Source: JBBDXS01 sp040902195 (GTDB taxonomy: Bacteria > Chloroflexota > Dehalococcoidia > DSTF01 > RBG-16-68-14). Taken from it: a stretch of 64,000 nucleotides of DNA. Shown here piece after piece: positions 43,150-52,503 of the stretch (positions are counted from its first letter, which is position 1; the number at the start of each line of letters is the position of its first letter). A program made the translations under genes and the position numbers. The notes beneath the pieces are model-generated. The model did no database searches. It was not told the origin of the DNA and was given only the letters and a program-made list of their open reading frames with translations. The stretch is from assembly GCA_040902195.1 (NCBI GenBank), contig JBBDXS010000003.1, positions 1 through 64,000 of the forward strand. The letters run 5' to 3'.

Positions 43150-44236
43150 CGCGCGCTCCCACCGCCGCCATCGTTTCGTTGACGGCAGCCGCTACGAGCG
43201 CGAGGTCGTCCTGCGAAAGGGCAGCGTGCACCGGCAGCGACAGGACCTCGCCGGTCGCGCGCTCGGCCTCCGGGAAGGAGCCGCCGATGCCCAGCTCCTT
43301 GTAGAGCGGCTGCTGGTGCAGCGCGAGCGGATAGTAGACCACGGACTCGATGTCGCGCTCGCGCAGCGCGCGCTGGAGCGCATCGCGGCGTCCGTTCGGC
43401 ACACGGACCGTGTATTGCTGATACGTGTGGCGCGCGCCCGGCCGCTCGATAGGTGTTGCGACGCCCTCGAGATGCTTGCTGAGCCACGCCGCGTTGGCGC
43501 GACGGCGCTCGATCCAGCCGTCCAGCTTCGGTAGCTGCGCGAGACCGAGCGCGGCGGCCAGCTCCGTCATGCGGAAGTTGTAACCGAGCACGTCGGTGCG
43601 ATAGCGCTCGCCCTCGCCCTGATTGCGGAGGAGCCGCGCGCAGTCCGCGAGCGCATCGTCGTCCGTGACGAGCATGCCGCCCTCACCCGTCGTAATGCTC
43701 TTCGTCGCGTAAAACGACAGGCACCCCGTGCCGAACGAGCCGGCCGCCCTATCCTGCCAAGACGCGCCGAGCGCCTGGCACGCGTCCTCGATCACAACGA
43801 GGCCGTGCTGCCGCGCGACGGCGTCGATCGCGGTCACATCGCACGGATGGCCATAGAGGTGCACGACCACGACCGCGCGCGTCTTCGGCGTGACGGCCGC
43901 AGGGAGGCGCTCCGGGTCGATGTTGCAGTCCTCGGGCCGGATGTCCACGAGCACGGGACGCGCGCCCGCGAGCAGCACAGCGTTGCCGGTCGCGCCGAAC
44001 GTAAACGCCGGCACGATGACCTCGTCGCCTGAACCGATCCCGTGCGCCTGCAGCGCGACGACGAGCGCCGCGGTGCCATTCGAGACCGCGACGGCGTGCC
44101 GGACGTCGATCGTGCGCGCGATGGCCTGCTCGAACTCGGCGACGCGCTCGCCCTGGACCAGACGCCCGGAGCGCAGGACGGCGAGCACGCCGGCCTCTTC
44201 TTCCGCGCCGATGATCGGCTCAGCGATGCGGATCAC
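43142..44236 (-). CDS. wbpE: DegT/DnrJ/EryC1 sugar aminotransferase (WbpE-like)
   Basis: This PLP aminotransferase has 364 residues. The segments are AVSNGTAALVVAL, VIEDACQALGA and the Schiff-base Lys in FYATKSITTGEGG (Lys179), then GYNFRMTELAAALG. It would transfer an amino group to C3 of the 3-keto sugar. The GTG start at 44236 overlaps the acetyltransferase stop (GTGA); the longer frame upstream reads through that gene and is rejected. Confidence 0.88.
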   Translation of the reverse strand: MIRIAEPIIGAEEEAGVLAVLRSGRLVQGERVAEFEQAIARTIDVRHAVAVSNGTAALVVALQAHGIGSGDEVIVPAFTFGATGNAVLLAGARPVLVDIRPEDCNIDPERLPAAVTPKTRAVVVVHLYGHPCDVTAIDAVARQHGLVVIEDACQALGASWQDRAAGSFGTGCLSFYATKSITTGEGGMLVTDDDALADCARLLRNQGEGERYRTDVLGYNFRMTELAAALGLAQLPKLDGWIERRRANAAWLSKHLEGVATPIERPGARHTYQQYTVRVPNGRRDALQRALRERDIESVVYYPLALHQQPLYKELGIGGSFPEAERATGEVLSLPVHAALSQDDLALVAAAVNETMAAVGARGG

Positions 44237-44808
44237 GATTGCGCCCCTGCCGGCTGGAACGTGCGGCCGCAGGCCGGGCAGCGCCACGAGTCGCCTTCCT
44301 GCGCCATCGGCGCGCCGCAGACGCACGCGCGTCCGACGACGACGGCCGGGTTGCCGGCGACGAGCGCATGGTCCGGCACATCGCGCGTGACGACGGCACC
44401 CGCCCCTATCATCGCCCAGCGGCCGATCGTGACGCCGGGCAGCACGACCGCGCCCGCGCCGATCGACGCGCCTTCGCGGACCAATGTCGGCTGCTCCTGC
44501 CAGTCGGCGTCGGTGCGCGGCGAGCCGTCCGGCGTGACGGCGCGCGGGTACTTGTCGTTCGTAAAGGTGACGTGGGGGCCGATGTAGACGCTGTCTTCGA
44601 CGGTCAGGCCGTGGAAGAGCGAGGCGCGATTTTGGATCTTGACGCGGTCGCCTACGACAACGTCGCGGTCGACGTAGACGCCCTTGCCGAGAACGCAATC
44701 GGCGCCGATGATGGCGCGTTCGCGCACCTGCGCGTCGTGCCAGATGCGGGTGCCGGGCCCAATGCGGGCCTCAGGAGAGACATCGGCTGTGGGGTGGATC
44801 ATGCTCAA
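44233..44808 (-). CDS. wbpD: Hexapeptide N-acetyltransferase with C-terminal zinc ribbon (WbpD-like)
   Basis: Left-handed beta-helix hexapeptide repeats run from about 5 to 150 (IGPGTRIWHDAQV, VYIGPHVTFTNDKYP, IGAGAVVLPGVTIG), the pattern of WbpD/WlbB 3-N-acetyltransferases. An unusual tail follows: Cys162, Cys164, Cys177 and Cys180 form a zinc-ribbon-like motif after NPAVVVGR. It would acetylate the 3-amino group of the UDP-sugar using acetyl-CoA. The 5' end overlaps the epimerase gene by 38 nt; Met3 could be the start. Confidence 0.87.
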   Translation of the reverse strand: MSMIHPTADVSPEARIGPGTRIWHDAQVRERAIIGADCVLGKGVYVDRDVVVGDRVKIQNRASLFHGLTVEDSVYIGPHVTFTNDKYPRAVTPDGSPRTDADWQEQPTLVREGASIGAGAVVLPGVTIGRWAMIGAGAVVTRDVPDHALVAGNPAVVVGRACVCGAPMAQEGDSWRCPACGRTFQPAGAQS

Positions 44809-45850
44809 GCAGCTCGATCATGCGCCCGGCGCTCTGCCCGTCGCCGAAGACCTTGGGCGGCTCGCCGGCCGGCCTCGATCGGGCCGCCGCTTCCACGATA
44901 CCGTCCGGGTCGGTCCCGGCGAGGACGTTCCAGCCGCCCTCCAGCGTCTCCGGCCACTCGGTCTCTTGCCGCAGGGTAACACAGGGCACCGCGAGCAGAT
45001 ACGCCTCCTTCTGGACACCGCCGGAGTCGGTCAGCACGACGCGCGCGTGGCGCTCGAGCGAGAGCATGTCGAGGTAGCCGGCGGGCTCGATCACGCGCAC
45101 GGAGGGCGGCGTCTCGAGATCCGAACGCGACAGAGCAAGACGCGCGCGGGGGTGCATCGGAAACACGATGGGGCCATCGAGCAGCGAAAGCGCGTCGATC
45201 AGGGACGCGAACGCGGCCGGGTCGTCCGTGTTCGCTGCGCGGTGGACCGTCGCGAGCGCGTAGCCTCCGCGCTCGAGGCCAAGCCGCGCGAGGACGTCCG
45301 ATTGCGCCTCGGCGCGCTCTGCGTGCTGGAGGAGCGAGTCGTACATGATGTCGCCGGTCAGGTGCGCGCGCCCCGCCAGCCCTTCGCGGGCGAGGTGCTC
45401 GATCGCAGTCTGCGTCGGCGCGAAGAGCAGGTCCGCGACGTGGTCCACGACGATGCGATTCGTCTCTTCCGGCATCGAGCGGTCGAAGCTGCGAAGACCG
45501 GCCTCGACGTGCGCGAGGGGAATGTTGAGCTTCGCGGCAGCGAGCGCGCCCGCGAGCGTCGAGTTCGCGTCGCCGAAGACGACGACCCAGTCCGGCGCCT
45601 CCTTCTCCAGCACGGGCTCGAGTCGCTCCAGCATCTGCGCCGTCTGCCGTCCGTGCGACGCGGAGCCAACGCCGAGATGATGATCGGGCGCGGGGATATC
45701 CAGCTCGCGGAAAAAGACATCGGACAGCTCGGGGCTGTAGTGCTGGCCGGTGTGGACGAGGACTTCGCTATGGCTCTTGCGCAGCTCGCGCGAAAACGCC
45801 GCCGCCTTCACGAACTGCGGCCGCGCGCCGGCGACGGTGAGGACTTTCAC
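44771..45850 (-). CDS. wbpI: UDP-N-acetylglucosamine 2-epimerase family (WbpI-like)
   Basis: The 359-residue GT-B-fold epimerase has GARPQFVKAAAF at the start, HTGQHY, HVEAGLRSFDRSMPEE and TDSGGVQKEA near 270, the diagnostic residues of WecB/WbpI. In this five-gene set it most likely converts UDP-GlcNAc3NAcA to the mannose-configured sugar. A WecB role on UDP-GlcNAc is the alternative. It starts directly at the end of the dehydratase gene (1-nt overlap). Confidence 0.88.
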   Translation of the reverse strand: MKVLTVAGARPQFVKAAAFSRELRKSHSEVLVHTGQHYSPELSDVFFRELDIPAPDHHLGVGSASHGRQTAQMLERLEPVLEKEAPDWVVVFGDANSTLAGALAAAKLNIPLAHVEAGLRSFDRSMPEETNRIVVDHVADLLFAPTQTAIEHLAREGLAGRAHLTGDIMYDSLLQHAERAEAQSDVLARLGLERGGYALATVHRAANTDDPAAFASLIDALSLLDGPIVFPMHPRARLALSRSDLETPPSVRVIEPAGYLDMLSLERHARVVLTDSGGVQKEAYLLAVPCVTLRQETEWPETLEGGWNVLAGTDPDGIVEAAARSRPAGEPPKVFGDGQSAGRMIELLEHDPPHSRCLS

Positions 45851-47745
45851 TACTTCTCGGACAGCGTGCGCGCGGGCTGCGTATCGCGCAGATCGATGCG
45901 GGCGAGCGCGTGCAGACGCGCGACGAGCTCGTCGCGGCTCTCCGGTACGTCGCGGTGGAGCGCCTCGATACGGCCGATGATCTCCTCCGCGGAGACGGCG
46001 GGCGTCTCTTCGGCGAGGAAGACCTGCGGGTGCGTCGTGCCGAGGAAGTGTCCTCGCTTCGAGAGCGGCTCCTCCTGGAGCTGCTCCCCGGGACGCAGGC
46101 CCGAGTAGACGACCTGGATGTCCTTGCCGGGCTGGTAGCCGCGCAGGCGGATGAGCTTCTCGGCCAGGTCCGCGATCCGCACCTCCTCGCCTAGATCGAG
46201 GACGTAGACGCGTCCGCTCGATGGCAACGCGGCGGCCTGAATCAGGAGGCGCATCGCCGCCGGCGGTGACATGAAGTAGCGGGTGACCTCGGCGTGCGTG
46301 AGCAGCACGGGCCCGCCGCGCTCGATCTGGCGCAGGAACGCCGGGAGTACGCTGCCGCGGCTACCCATCACGTTGTGCAGGCGGACCGCGACGAAGTGCG
46401 TCTTCGTCTCGCGCGCGAGGCCGACGGCGAGCAGCTCGCCGATGCGCTTCGTCGCGCCGTAGACGCCGTCGATCTCCGCAGCCTTGTTCGTCGATACGAA
46501 GATGAAGCGCTCGGTGCCGGTCTCCGCAGCGGCGCGGCAGAGGTTCATCGTCCCACGCACGTTCACGTGGAACGCCGCAATCGGATGGTCCTCTACAACA
46601 GGAATGTGCTTGTAGGCCGCCATGTGGAACACGATGTGCGGGCGTGCCTGCTTGAACAGCCGCTCGACCTGCTGACGGTCCGTGATGTCGCGCACCCAGA
46701 TGCGCGTCTCGACGCCCTCGGCCTGCAGCTCGCGCTGGAGGTCATACAGCCCGGTCTCGTTTGTATCGAGCAGGTGCAACGTCGATGGGCCGAGGGCGAG
46801 GAGCTGTTGCGCCAGCTCCTGTCCGAGATAGCCGGCGGCGCCGACGATGAGCACCGCCTTGTCGCCCACCATCGCCGCGCAGGCGGAGAGATCGATCTGG
46901 GACTCGTCGCGGCCAAGCAGGTCCTCGACAGTGATCTCGCGCAGTCGAGCCGGGCCGCCGGGCGTAACCATCTCGGGCAGACCGGGCACGGTACGCACCG
47001 CAACGTTCGACTCCTGGCAGATGCCGACGTACTCTCGCGTCGTCGCACCGCTGGCGGATGGAATCGCGAGCGCGACAACGTCGATCGCGCGGTCGCGCAC
47101 GAGCGCCGGGATCTCGCTCCTACCCCCGAGGACTGCGAGCCCGTGGATGCGCATGCCGCGCTTCTGCGGGTCGTCATCGATGAAGCCGAGGGGCTTGTAG
47201 CCCCACTCCTGGTGCTGGAGGAACTCGCGCGCGAGCATCTGGCCGGTGCGTCCAGCGCCTGCGATAAGCACGCGCTGCGTAGCTCCGCCCCACCCCAGCA
47301 GCGGCGTTTGTGTGCGTAGGCGTGGCCACAGCTTCGCGACGCCCATCGAGAGGAAGATCAGCGCGGGCGACATCGCGGTGACGGTGAGCGGGATGTGGCG
47401 CGGACTGAGCAGCGCGTTGATCCCGATCAGAACGATTGAGACGAGGGCAACGGCGGCACCCAGGTTGACCACATCCGCGAAGCCGGCGTACTGCCAGGCT
47501 GTGCGGTAGATGCCGAAGAAGTAGTTCCCGACGATGTACGCCAGCACGATCGCGATGACGACCTGTCCGAAGAAGATCATCGATACGCGCGGGATGTCGC
47601 CGTCGAACTTCAGGGCGAGCGCGGCGGCGTAGCTGGCGCCGACGAGCAGCGCATCGAGAGCCAGGACCGGGAGGAGACGGAGCGCACGGCTGAAGGCCAG
47701 CCGCGGCGCGGTTTGGGGTCGCTGGGTGCGTACCTCGTCCGTCAT
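45850..47745 (-). CDS. Membrane-bound nucleotide-sugar 4,6-dehydratase (CapD/PglF-like)
   Basis: The 631-residue protein has about four N-terminal membrane helices (28-135), a first Rossmann-like CoA-binding domain (VLIAGAGRTGQ), and a second catalytic SDR domain starting at GAAGYLGQELAQQLL with STNKAAEIDGVYGATK. It dehydrates UDP-HexNAc to the 4-keto-6-deoxy sugar at the membrane. With the aminotransferase and sugar transferase encoded upstream it forms a PglF-PglE-PglC-like set for a bacillosamine- or N-acetylfucosamine-type first sugar. Confidence 0.88.
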   Translation of the reverse strand: MTDEVRTQRPQTAPRLAFSRALRLLPVLALDALLVGASYAAALALKFDGDIPRVSMIFFGQVVIAIVLAYIVGNYFFGIYRTAWQYAGFADVVNLGAAVALVSIVLIGINALLSPRHIPLTVTAMSPALIFLSMGVAKLWPRLRTQTPLLGWGGATQRVLIAGAGRTGQMLAREFLQHQEWGYKPLGFIDDDPQKRGMRIHGLAVLGGRSEIPALVRDRAIDVVALAIPSASGATTREYVGICQESNVAVRTVPGLPEMVTPGGPARLREITVEDLLGRDESQIDLSACAAMVGDKAVLIVGAAGYLGQELAQQLLALGPSTLHLLDTNETGLYDLQRELQAEGVETRIWVRDITDRQQVERLFKQARPHIVFHMAAYKHIPVVEDHPIAAFHVNVRGTMNLCRAAAETGTERFIFVSTNKAAEIDGVYGATKRIGELLAVGLARETKTHFVAVRLHNVMGSRGSVLPAFLRQIERGGPVLLTHAEVTRYFMSPPAAMRLLIQAAALPSSGRVYVLDLGEEVRIADLAEKLIRLRGYQPGKDIQVVYSGLRPGEQLQEEPLSKRGHFLGTTHPQVFLAEETPAVSAEEIIGRIEALHRDVPESRDELVARLHALARIDLRDTQPARTLSEK

Positions 47746-47768
47746 GCGGCCGGGGTCTTCCTTCCTCC

Positions 47769-48356
47769 CTACCGGGCGCCTTTGCGGCTCAGCACAACCG
47801 GCAGAGTGCGGGCCAGGATGAGTAGGTCCCGCGCGAACGAGTGATCGTCGACGTATCTAAGATCGTAGTCCATCGTCTCTTCGTACGTCAATTCGCCGCG
47901 CCCGCTCACCTGCGCCAGCCCCGTAATGCCGGGACGAACGTTATGTCGGCGGTGGAACTCGGGCCGGTACTGCTCGACGAGCTCCGGCACCTCCGGTCGT
48001 GGCCCAACGACGGAGAGATCGCCCTTCAGGACGTTGATCAGGTTCGGCAGCTCGTCGAGGCTGGTCGAGCGCAAGATATGCCCGATGCGTGTGTACTGCT
48101 TGCCGCCGTAGAGCGGATCGAAGACGTAGGCGCTGAAATCGGAGACCTGCGGCACTGCCGGCGCTTCTTGTGGCGCGTCGCGCATCGTGCGGAACTTCAG
48201 GATGTTGAACGGGCGGCCGCCCATGCCGATGCGCTGCTGCCGGAAGAAGACCGGGCCGGGCGATTCGAGCTTGACGATGATCGCGATGATCGCCAGCAGC
48301 GGCGATACGGCGAGCAGCACCGCCGCCGCGACCAGCAGGTCGAAGACGCGCTTCAT
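47769..48356 (-). CDS. Initiating sugar-phosphate transferase (PglC/WcaJ-type)
   Basis: The 195-residue monotopic enzyme has KRVFDLLVAAAVLLAVSPLL (re-entrant membrane helix), FFRQQRIGMGGRPFNILKFRTM, LRSTSLDELPNLINVLKGD and VGPRPEVPELV. It transfers a sugar-1-phosphate to undecaprenyl phosphate, starting each repeat unit. The length matches the minimal PglC form. Its donor is probably the UDP-sugar made by the flanking dehydratase and aminotransferase. Confidence 0.93.
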   Translation of the reverse strand: MKRVFDLLVAAAVLLAVSPLLAIIAIIVKLESPGPVFFRQQRIGMGGRPFNILKFRTMRDAPQEAPAVPQVSDFSAYVFDPLYGGKQYTRIGHILRSTSLDELPNLINVLKGDLSVVGPRPEVPELVEQYRPEFHRRHNVRPGITGLAQVSGRGELTYEETMDYDLRYVDDHSFARDLLILARTLPVVLSRKGAR

Positions 48357-48360
48357 GAGA

Positions 48361-49542
48361 CTACCGTCTCGTGTGCTCGATGATCTCGTGGACGGCGGCC
48401 GAAACGCGCTCGACGTCGTCGTCTCGCATGCGCGGGTAGAGCGGGAGCGAGACGAGGCCGTCGTAGATCTTTTCCGTGACCGGGAAGTCGCCCCGCTCGA
48501 GGCCGAGGTGCTCGTGGAAGTACGGATGGAAGTGGATCGGGATGAAGTGCAACGACGTGCCTATACCGCGCTCGCGCAGCTCCTCGATAAACTGCGCGCG
48601 GCTGATCGTCAGGCCCGACGTATCGATGCGGATCGCGTAGAGATGCCAGGCATGGACGCTATCGTTGCGGCGCGGCGGCAGGACGAGTTGCGGCAGATCG
48701 GCGAGCAGGCGGTCGTACTGCGCAACGATGGCCTCGCGGCGCGACTCGAACGCCGACAGCTTTTCGAGCTGGTGGATGCCGATCGCGGCCTGGATGTCGG
48801 TCATCGAGTAGTTGAACCCCGGCGCAAGGACCTGATACTCCGCCGAGCCGCCCTCGGAGTAGCGGTTCCACGCGTTCTTGCTGAGCCCGTGTAGCGAGAG
48901 CAGGCGCACCTCGTCGGCGAGCTCCTCGTCGTTCGTCGTGAGCATGCCGCCTTGGCCCGTCGTGATGTTCTTAATCGGATAGAAGCTGAAGACCGCGGCG
49001 TCGCTGATGGCGCCGATGGGCCGTTCTTTGTAGGAGGCCGAGAGAGCGTGCGCGGCGTCCTCGATCACGCGCGCGCCCCCGGCGCGGGCGATGTCGAGCA
49101 GCTCGTCCATGCGGCAGGGCTGGCCACCGTAGTGCATCGGGATGATCGCTTTCGTGCGCGTCGTCATGTTCGCGGCGACCTGCTCCGGATCGATGCAGTA
49201 GTCGTCCTCGCGCACGTCGACGAGGACCGGCTTGGCGCCCGCGTGAAGGATAACGTTCACCGTCGCGGCGAACGTGAGGGGCGTTGTGATCACCTCGTCG
49301 CCCGGACCGATCTTCGCGGCGAGCAGCGCGAGATGGAGGCCGGCGGTACAGGACGAAAGCGCCACGGCCTGCGAAGCGCCTGTGATGCGCCGGAAGCCTT
49401 CCTCGAACCGCGCGACCTTCGGGCCACTCGTGAGCCAGCCGGAGCGCAGCGTGTCCGCAACCTCATCGATCTCTTCCTGACCGATGTCCGGCTGCGCGAA
49501 CGGCAAGAACGGCTCGACGGCGGCTGCCTTCTGCTGCGCCAT
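48361..49542 (-). CDS. DegT/DnrJ/EryC1 sugar aminotransferase (PglE-like)
   Basis: The 393-residue PLP enzyme has LSSCTAGLHLAL, EDAAHALSASYK and the Schiff-base Lys191 in FSFYPIKNITTGQGGML, then GFNYSMTDIQAAIG. It probably aminates C4 of the 4-keto-6-deoxy sugar from the dehydratase. It is a paralogue of the WbpE-like protein, but the FYPIKN motif marks the PglE/RffA-like group. It lies 2 nt after the methyltransferase gene. Confidence 0.9.
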   Translation of the reverse strand: MAQQKAAAVEPFLPFAQPDIGQEEIDEVADTLRSGWLTSGPKVARFEEGFRRITGASQAVALSSCTAGLHLALLAAKIGPGDEVITTPLTFAATVNVILHAGAKPVLVDVREDDYCIDPEQVAANMTTRTKAIIPMHYGGQPCRMDELLDIARAGGARVIEDAAHALSASYKERPIGAISDAAVFSFYPIKNITTGQGGMLTTNDEELADEVRLLSLHGLSKNAWNRYSEGGSAEYQVLAPGFNYSMTDIQAAIGIHQLEKLSAFESRREAIVAQYDRLLADLPQLVLPPRRNDSVHAWHLYAIRIDTSGLTISRAQFIEELRERGIGTSLHFIPIHFHPYFHEHLGLERGDFPVTEKIYDGLVSLPLYPRMRDDDVERVSAAVHEIIEHTRR

Positions 49543-49544
49543 TC

Positions 49545-50222
49545 CTAGATGTCCTTCCGGACCGCCGCGAGCAGGTGCGTGCGGAGGAACGGCAGCCGTT
49601 CCAGCCGGCGGCAGAGCGTGCGGCGGCCGCGCAGCAGCCGGACGAGCGGCGGCGCGAGCGTCACGCGCTGGATATCGAGCGGGTACGACTCGAACATGTG
49701 GCGCACTTCGCGCTCGGGGAGCGGACGCACGCGCGAGTTCGTCGGGTTCGCCTGGAAATCGTAGACAACAAGCAGCCCGCCGCGCCGCAGCACGCGCATC
49801 GCTTCAACCGCGCCACGACGGCGGGCGCGCAGATCGACGACGGAGCTGAACGACGTGAACGCGAACGCCAGATCGAACGAGTCGTCCTCGTACGGCAGAC
49901 AGGCCATATCGGCGATCGAGATCGAGATGCCGGGCAGCGCCGTATGCGCCCGCGCGACGCGCTTCGGATCGACGTCGACGGCATCGAGCAGGCCCGGCTC
50001 CGCACCGAAGTAGACGAGCGTGCGCAGCAGGGAGCCGTCGCCGCAGCCCAGCTCAAGGATGCGCCGGCCCGGCAGGGTCTCGACGTCGTGGCGGCGCAGG
50101 AGATCGATGAGTGCGGCGTCGCGGGTGCGGTGGATGTAGCGTTCGGCCGGCGGCAGCTCGGTATAGAGGCCGGTCGACATGGGCCGCGCTATCACGGTCG
50201 CGTCGTGCGCGACAGCGGTCAT
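49545..50222 (-). CDS. Class I SAM-dependent methyltransferase
   Basis: The 225-residue protein has the SAM-binding motif ILELGCGDGSLL at about 55-66, followed by the acidic DAVDVDP and the post-motif SFDLAFAFTSFSSVVD. The acceptor is unknown; in this operon a sugar or lipid-linked glycan is likely. It overlaps the upstream glycosyltransferase gene by 4 nt (ATGA). Confidence 0.87.
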   Translation of the reverse strand: MTAVAHDATVIARPMSTGLYTELPPAERYIHRTRDAALIDLLRRHDVETLPGRRILELGCGDGSLLRTLVYFGAEPGLLDAVDVDPKRVARAHTALPGISISIADMACLPYEDDSFDLAFAFTSFSSVVDLRARRRGAVEAMRVLRRGGLLVVYDFQANPTNSRVRPLPEREVRHMFESYPLDIQRVTLAPPLVRLLRGRRTLCRRLERLPFLRTHLLAAVRKDI

Positions 50223-51247
50223 GGCGCCTGCGCCTCCCTCGGCCGCGCGACGGGCTGGCCTAACGTGACCCTAACGATGCCGTTCATGAACCCCAGTCCG
50301 TACGCGAAGTGCATGCACGCGAAGGCGAGCGGCAGCCGGAACAAGTAGCGCCAGCCAGATCCTCTCGAGATCATGAAGGAGACAGCGAACGTCGCCAGCA
50401 GATACGCGCCGCCAAGCGCGAGGAGCGGCAGCATGAGCTTGCCGCCGAAGAGCGCCGTAATTGCCGCTGCGACGAGCGCAACGACAAACGCGGCCGGTAC
50501 GAGCTGGCGCATCCGCGTTCGCGTGGGATGGCGCGAGAGCACAACGACCTTCGCTGTTCCATAGGTGAAATACTGCTTGGCCAGTTCGGCGAGCGAACGG
50601 CGCGCGTAGTAGGTCGAGCGAATGTTGGGCGTAAGCAGGATACGGCCGCCGGCGTCGCGAAGGCGCAGATGGAACTCGTCATCCTCACCACCCTCGATCT
50701 CCGCGAACGCCCCAATGCGATCGAAGACGTCGCGGCGGTAGGCCGGAAACGCGACGGTGTCGGTCCACTGCTCGCGGTGGCTGTAGCGGAACACCGCGTT
50801 GCCGACGCCAAACGGCGACGACACGGCGAGCGCGACGGCCTCGCCGTAAGGACCCTCCCCGAGCGTCTCGATCGGGCCGCCTACGACATCGGCGTCGGTG
50901 CGGTTGAGCGCTTCGACGCTCTCGCGGATGTAGTCGGGCGCGACAGCGGCGTGCGCATCGACTCGCACGATCACGTCTCCGCGCGCAAACGCGAGGCCGA
51001 TATTGAGACCGCGCGCCGTGTGCTTGCCGCGGTTCTCGAGTACGCGCAGGCTGGGCACAGCTTCGCGCATCGATTCCACGAGCTCCTTCGAACCGTCGTC
51101 GGAGCCGCCGTCGACGACGAGCACCTCGAAGCGGTCGTGTGGGTAGTTCTGCGCCGCGAGGCTATGCAAGCAGCGCTCGATATAGCGACGCTCGTTCCGC
51201 ATCGGAACGATGGCGGATACGAATGGCAGGGAGGTCTCGTTGGTCAT
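50219..51247 (-). CDS. Glycosyltransferase family 2
   Basis: The 342-residue GT-A enzyme has SAIVPMRNERRYIERCL, VVDGGSDDGS, RVDAHAAVAPDYI as the DxD-like region (DAH), and GGEDDEFHLRLRDAG. Two to three C-terminal membrane helices (about 245-330) suggest it works at the inner leaflet on lipid-linked intermediates. The donor and acceptor are unknown. Confidence 0.92.
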   Translation of the reverse strand: MTNETSLPFVSAIVPMRNERRYIERCLHSLAAQNYPHDRFEVLVVDGGSDDGSKELVESMREAVPSLRVLENRGKHTARGLNIGLAFARGDVIVRVDAHAAVAPDYIRESVEALNRTDADVVGGPIETLGEGPYGEAVALAVSSPFGVGNAVFRYSHREQWTDTVAFPAYRRDVFDRIGAFAEIEGGEDDEFHLRLRDAGGRILLTPNIRSTYYARRSLAELAKQYFTYGTAKVVVLSRHPTRTRMRQLVPAAFVVALVAAAITALFGGKLMLPLLALGGAYLLATFAVSFMISRGSGWRYLFRLPLAFACMHFAYGLGFMNGIVRVTLGQPVARPREAQAP

Positions 51248-51329
51248 TCGGGGTATCTAGCGCAGTTCCTGTCAGGCTGTCTCCTGCGGCGACTCTGCGA
51301 GAAGCCTGACCCGCAGCATTTGTGTGCCT

Positions 51330-52427
51330 TTAGGCTACCGTACCACGAGCCGCGCCTTCGGGAAAAGTCCGCAGCAGATGTTGGTAGAGGCGCTCCATTT
51401 GAGCCACGTTGTCCTGCCAGCGATAACGCTCCTGCACGAAAGCGCGTCCGGCACGGCCCATCTCCTGCCGGAGGGCCCGATCCCCGGCGAGACGGGCGAT
51501 GGCCGACGCGAGCGCATCGGCGTTGGCGGGCGGGACGAGCAGGCCCGTCCTGCCGTCGCGGACGACGTCCGGGATGCCGTGGACGCGCGAGGCGACGACG
51601 GGAAGCTCCATCGCTGAGGCCTCGAGCGCGGCCACGCCGAAGCCCTCGGCTTTCGAAGGCATGACGAAGATGTCGAGTTCGGCGAGGACGCCCGGGACGG
51701 CGTCGTGCGGGACCTCTCCCCTGAACTCAACCTGCGAGGCGATACCGAGCCGCTGCGCCTGCGCCTCGAGCTTGGCGCGCAGCGGCCCGTCCCCCGCGAG
51801 GACGGTCCGGACGCTCACGCCGTTCTGCTGCAGACGCGCGGCGGCGTCGAGCAGCACGTCGAGACCCTTCTCTATCGATAGCCTGCCGACCGAGCCGATG
51901 ACGACCTCGCCGTCGCGGACGGCGTCGCGCGCCGGCGGTTGGAACTGCTCGAGATCGACGCCGAAGGGCACCACCGTGACCGGCTTCTCGCGCGGCGTGT
52001 AGCGCAACGTCGCGCTCGCCAGGCTGAGGCCGGTCGCCGTGACGTGATCGGCGCCCGCAAGCGCGTGACGCGTGATGTAGAGATGGAACGGGCTCCACTC
52101 AGGCGCCTGGAGGATGTCGGTGCCCCAAACGGAGGAGAGCGTCGGCCGCACGCCGCAGCGCGCCGCGAGAAAGCCGTAGCTCGTCAAGTGCATCGCGTGG
52201 AGCAGGTCGGGCTGGAGCTCGTGGACGAGGCGCTGTACGCGCCCGGCGTGCAGGAGGTAGCGCGCGCGGCCGAGCCGCTCAAACCCTGCGACGTAGTGCA
52301 CCCGCACGCCCTCGATCTCGGCGGCGCGGAAGGAGATGACGTGGACGTCCCAGCCGGCGCGCGCGAAGTGCTGCACCCAGCGCCTCGTGTGAATGTAGGG
52401 GGCATCCGCCAGATAGACGATGCGCAT
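51330..52427 (-). CDS. Glycosyltransferase family 4
   Basis: The 365-residue GT-B enzyme has YIHTRRWVQHFARAGWDVHVIS near the start, VGSVGRLSIEKGLDVLLDAAARL in the nucleotide-binding half, and the EX7E-type segment MPSKAEGFGVAALEASAMELPVVAS. It would add one sugar of the repeat unit. There is a gap of 82 nt to the next gene in the operon and 76 nt to the previous one; no promoter is obvious in either. Confidence 0.92.
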   Translation of the reverse strand: MRIVYLADAPYIHTRRWVQHFARAGWDVHVISFRAAEIEGVRVHYVAGFERLGRARYLLHAGRVQRLVHELQPDLLHAMHLTSYGFLAARCGVRPTLSSVWGTDILQAPEWSPFHLYITRHALAGADHVTATGLSLASATLRYTPREKPVTVVPFGVDLEQFQPPARDAVRDGEVVIGSVGRLSIEKGLDVLLDAAARLQQNGVSVRTVLAGDGPLRAKLEAQAQRLGIASQVEFRGEVPHDAVPGVLAELDIFVMPSKAEGFGVAALEASAMELPVVASRVHGIPDVVRDGRTGLLVPPANADALASAIARLAGDRALRQEMGRAGRAFVQERYRWQDNVAQMERLYQHLLRTFPEGAARGTVA

Positions 52428-52503
52428 GCCCTCAGTTTACGCCCTCTGCGCAGCGCATCGCGAGCAGGCGTAAGATAAGGGCCGCCGCGTTCACTCTCGA
52501 AGA

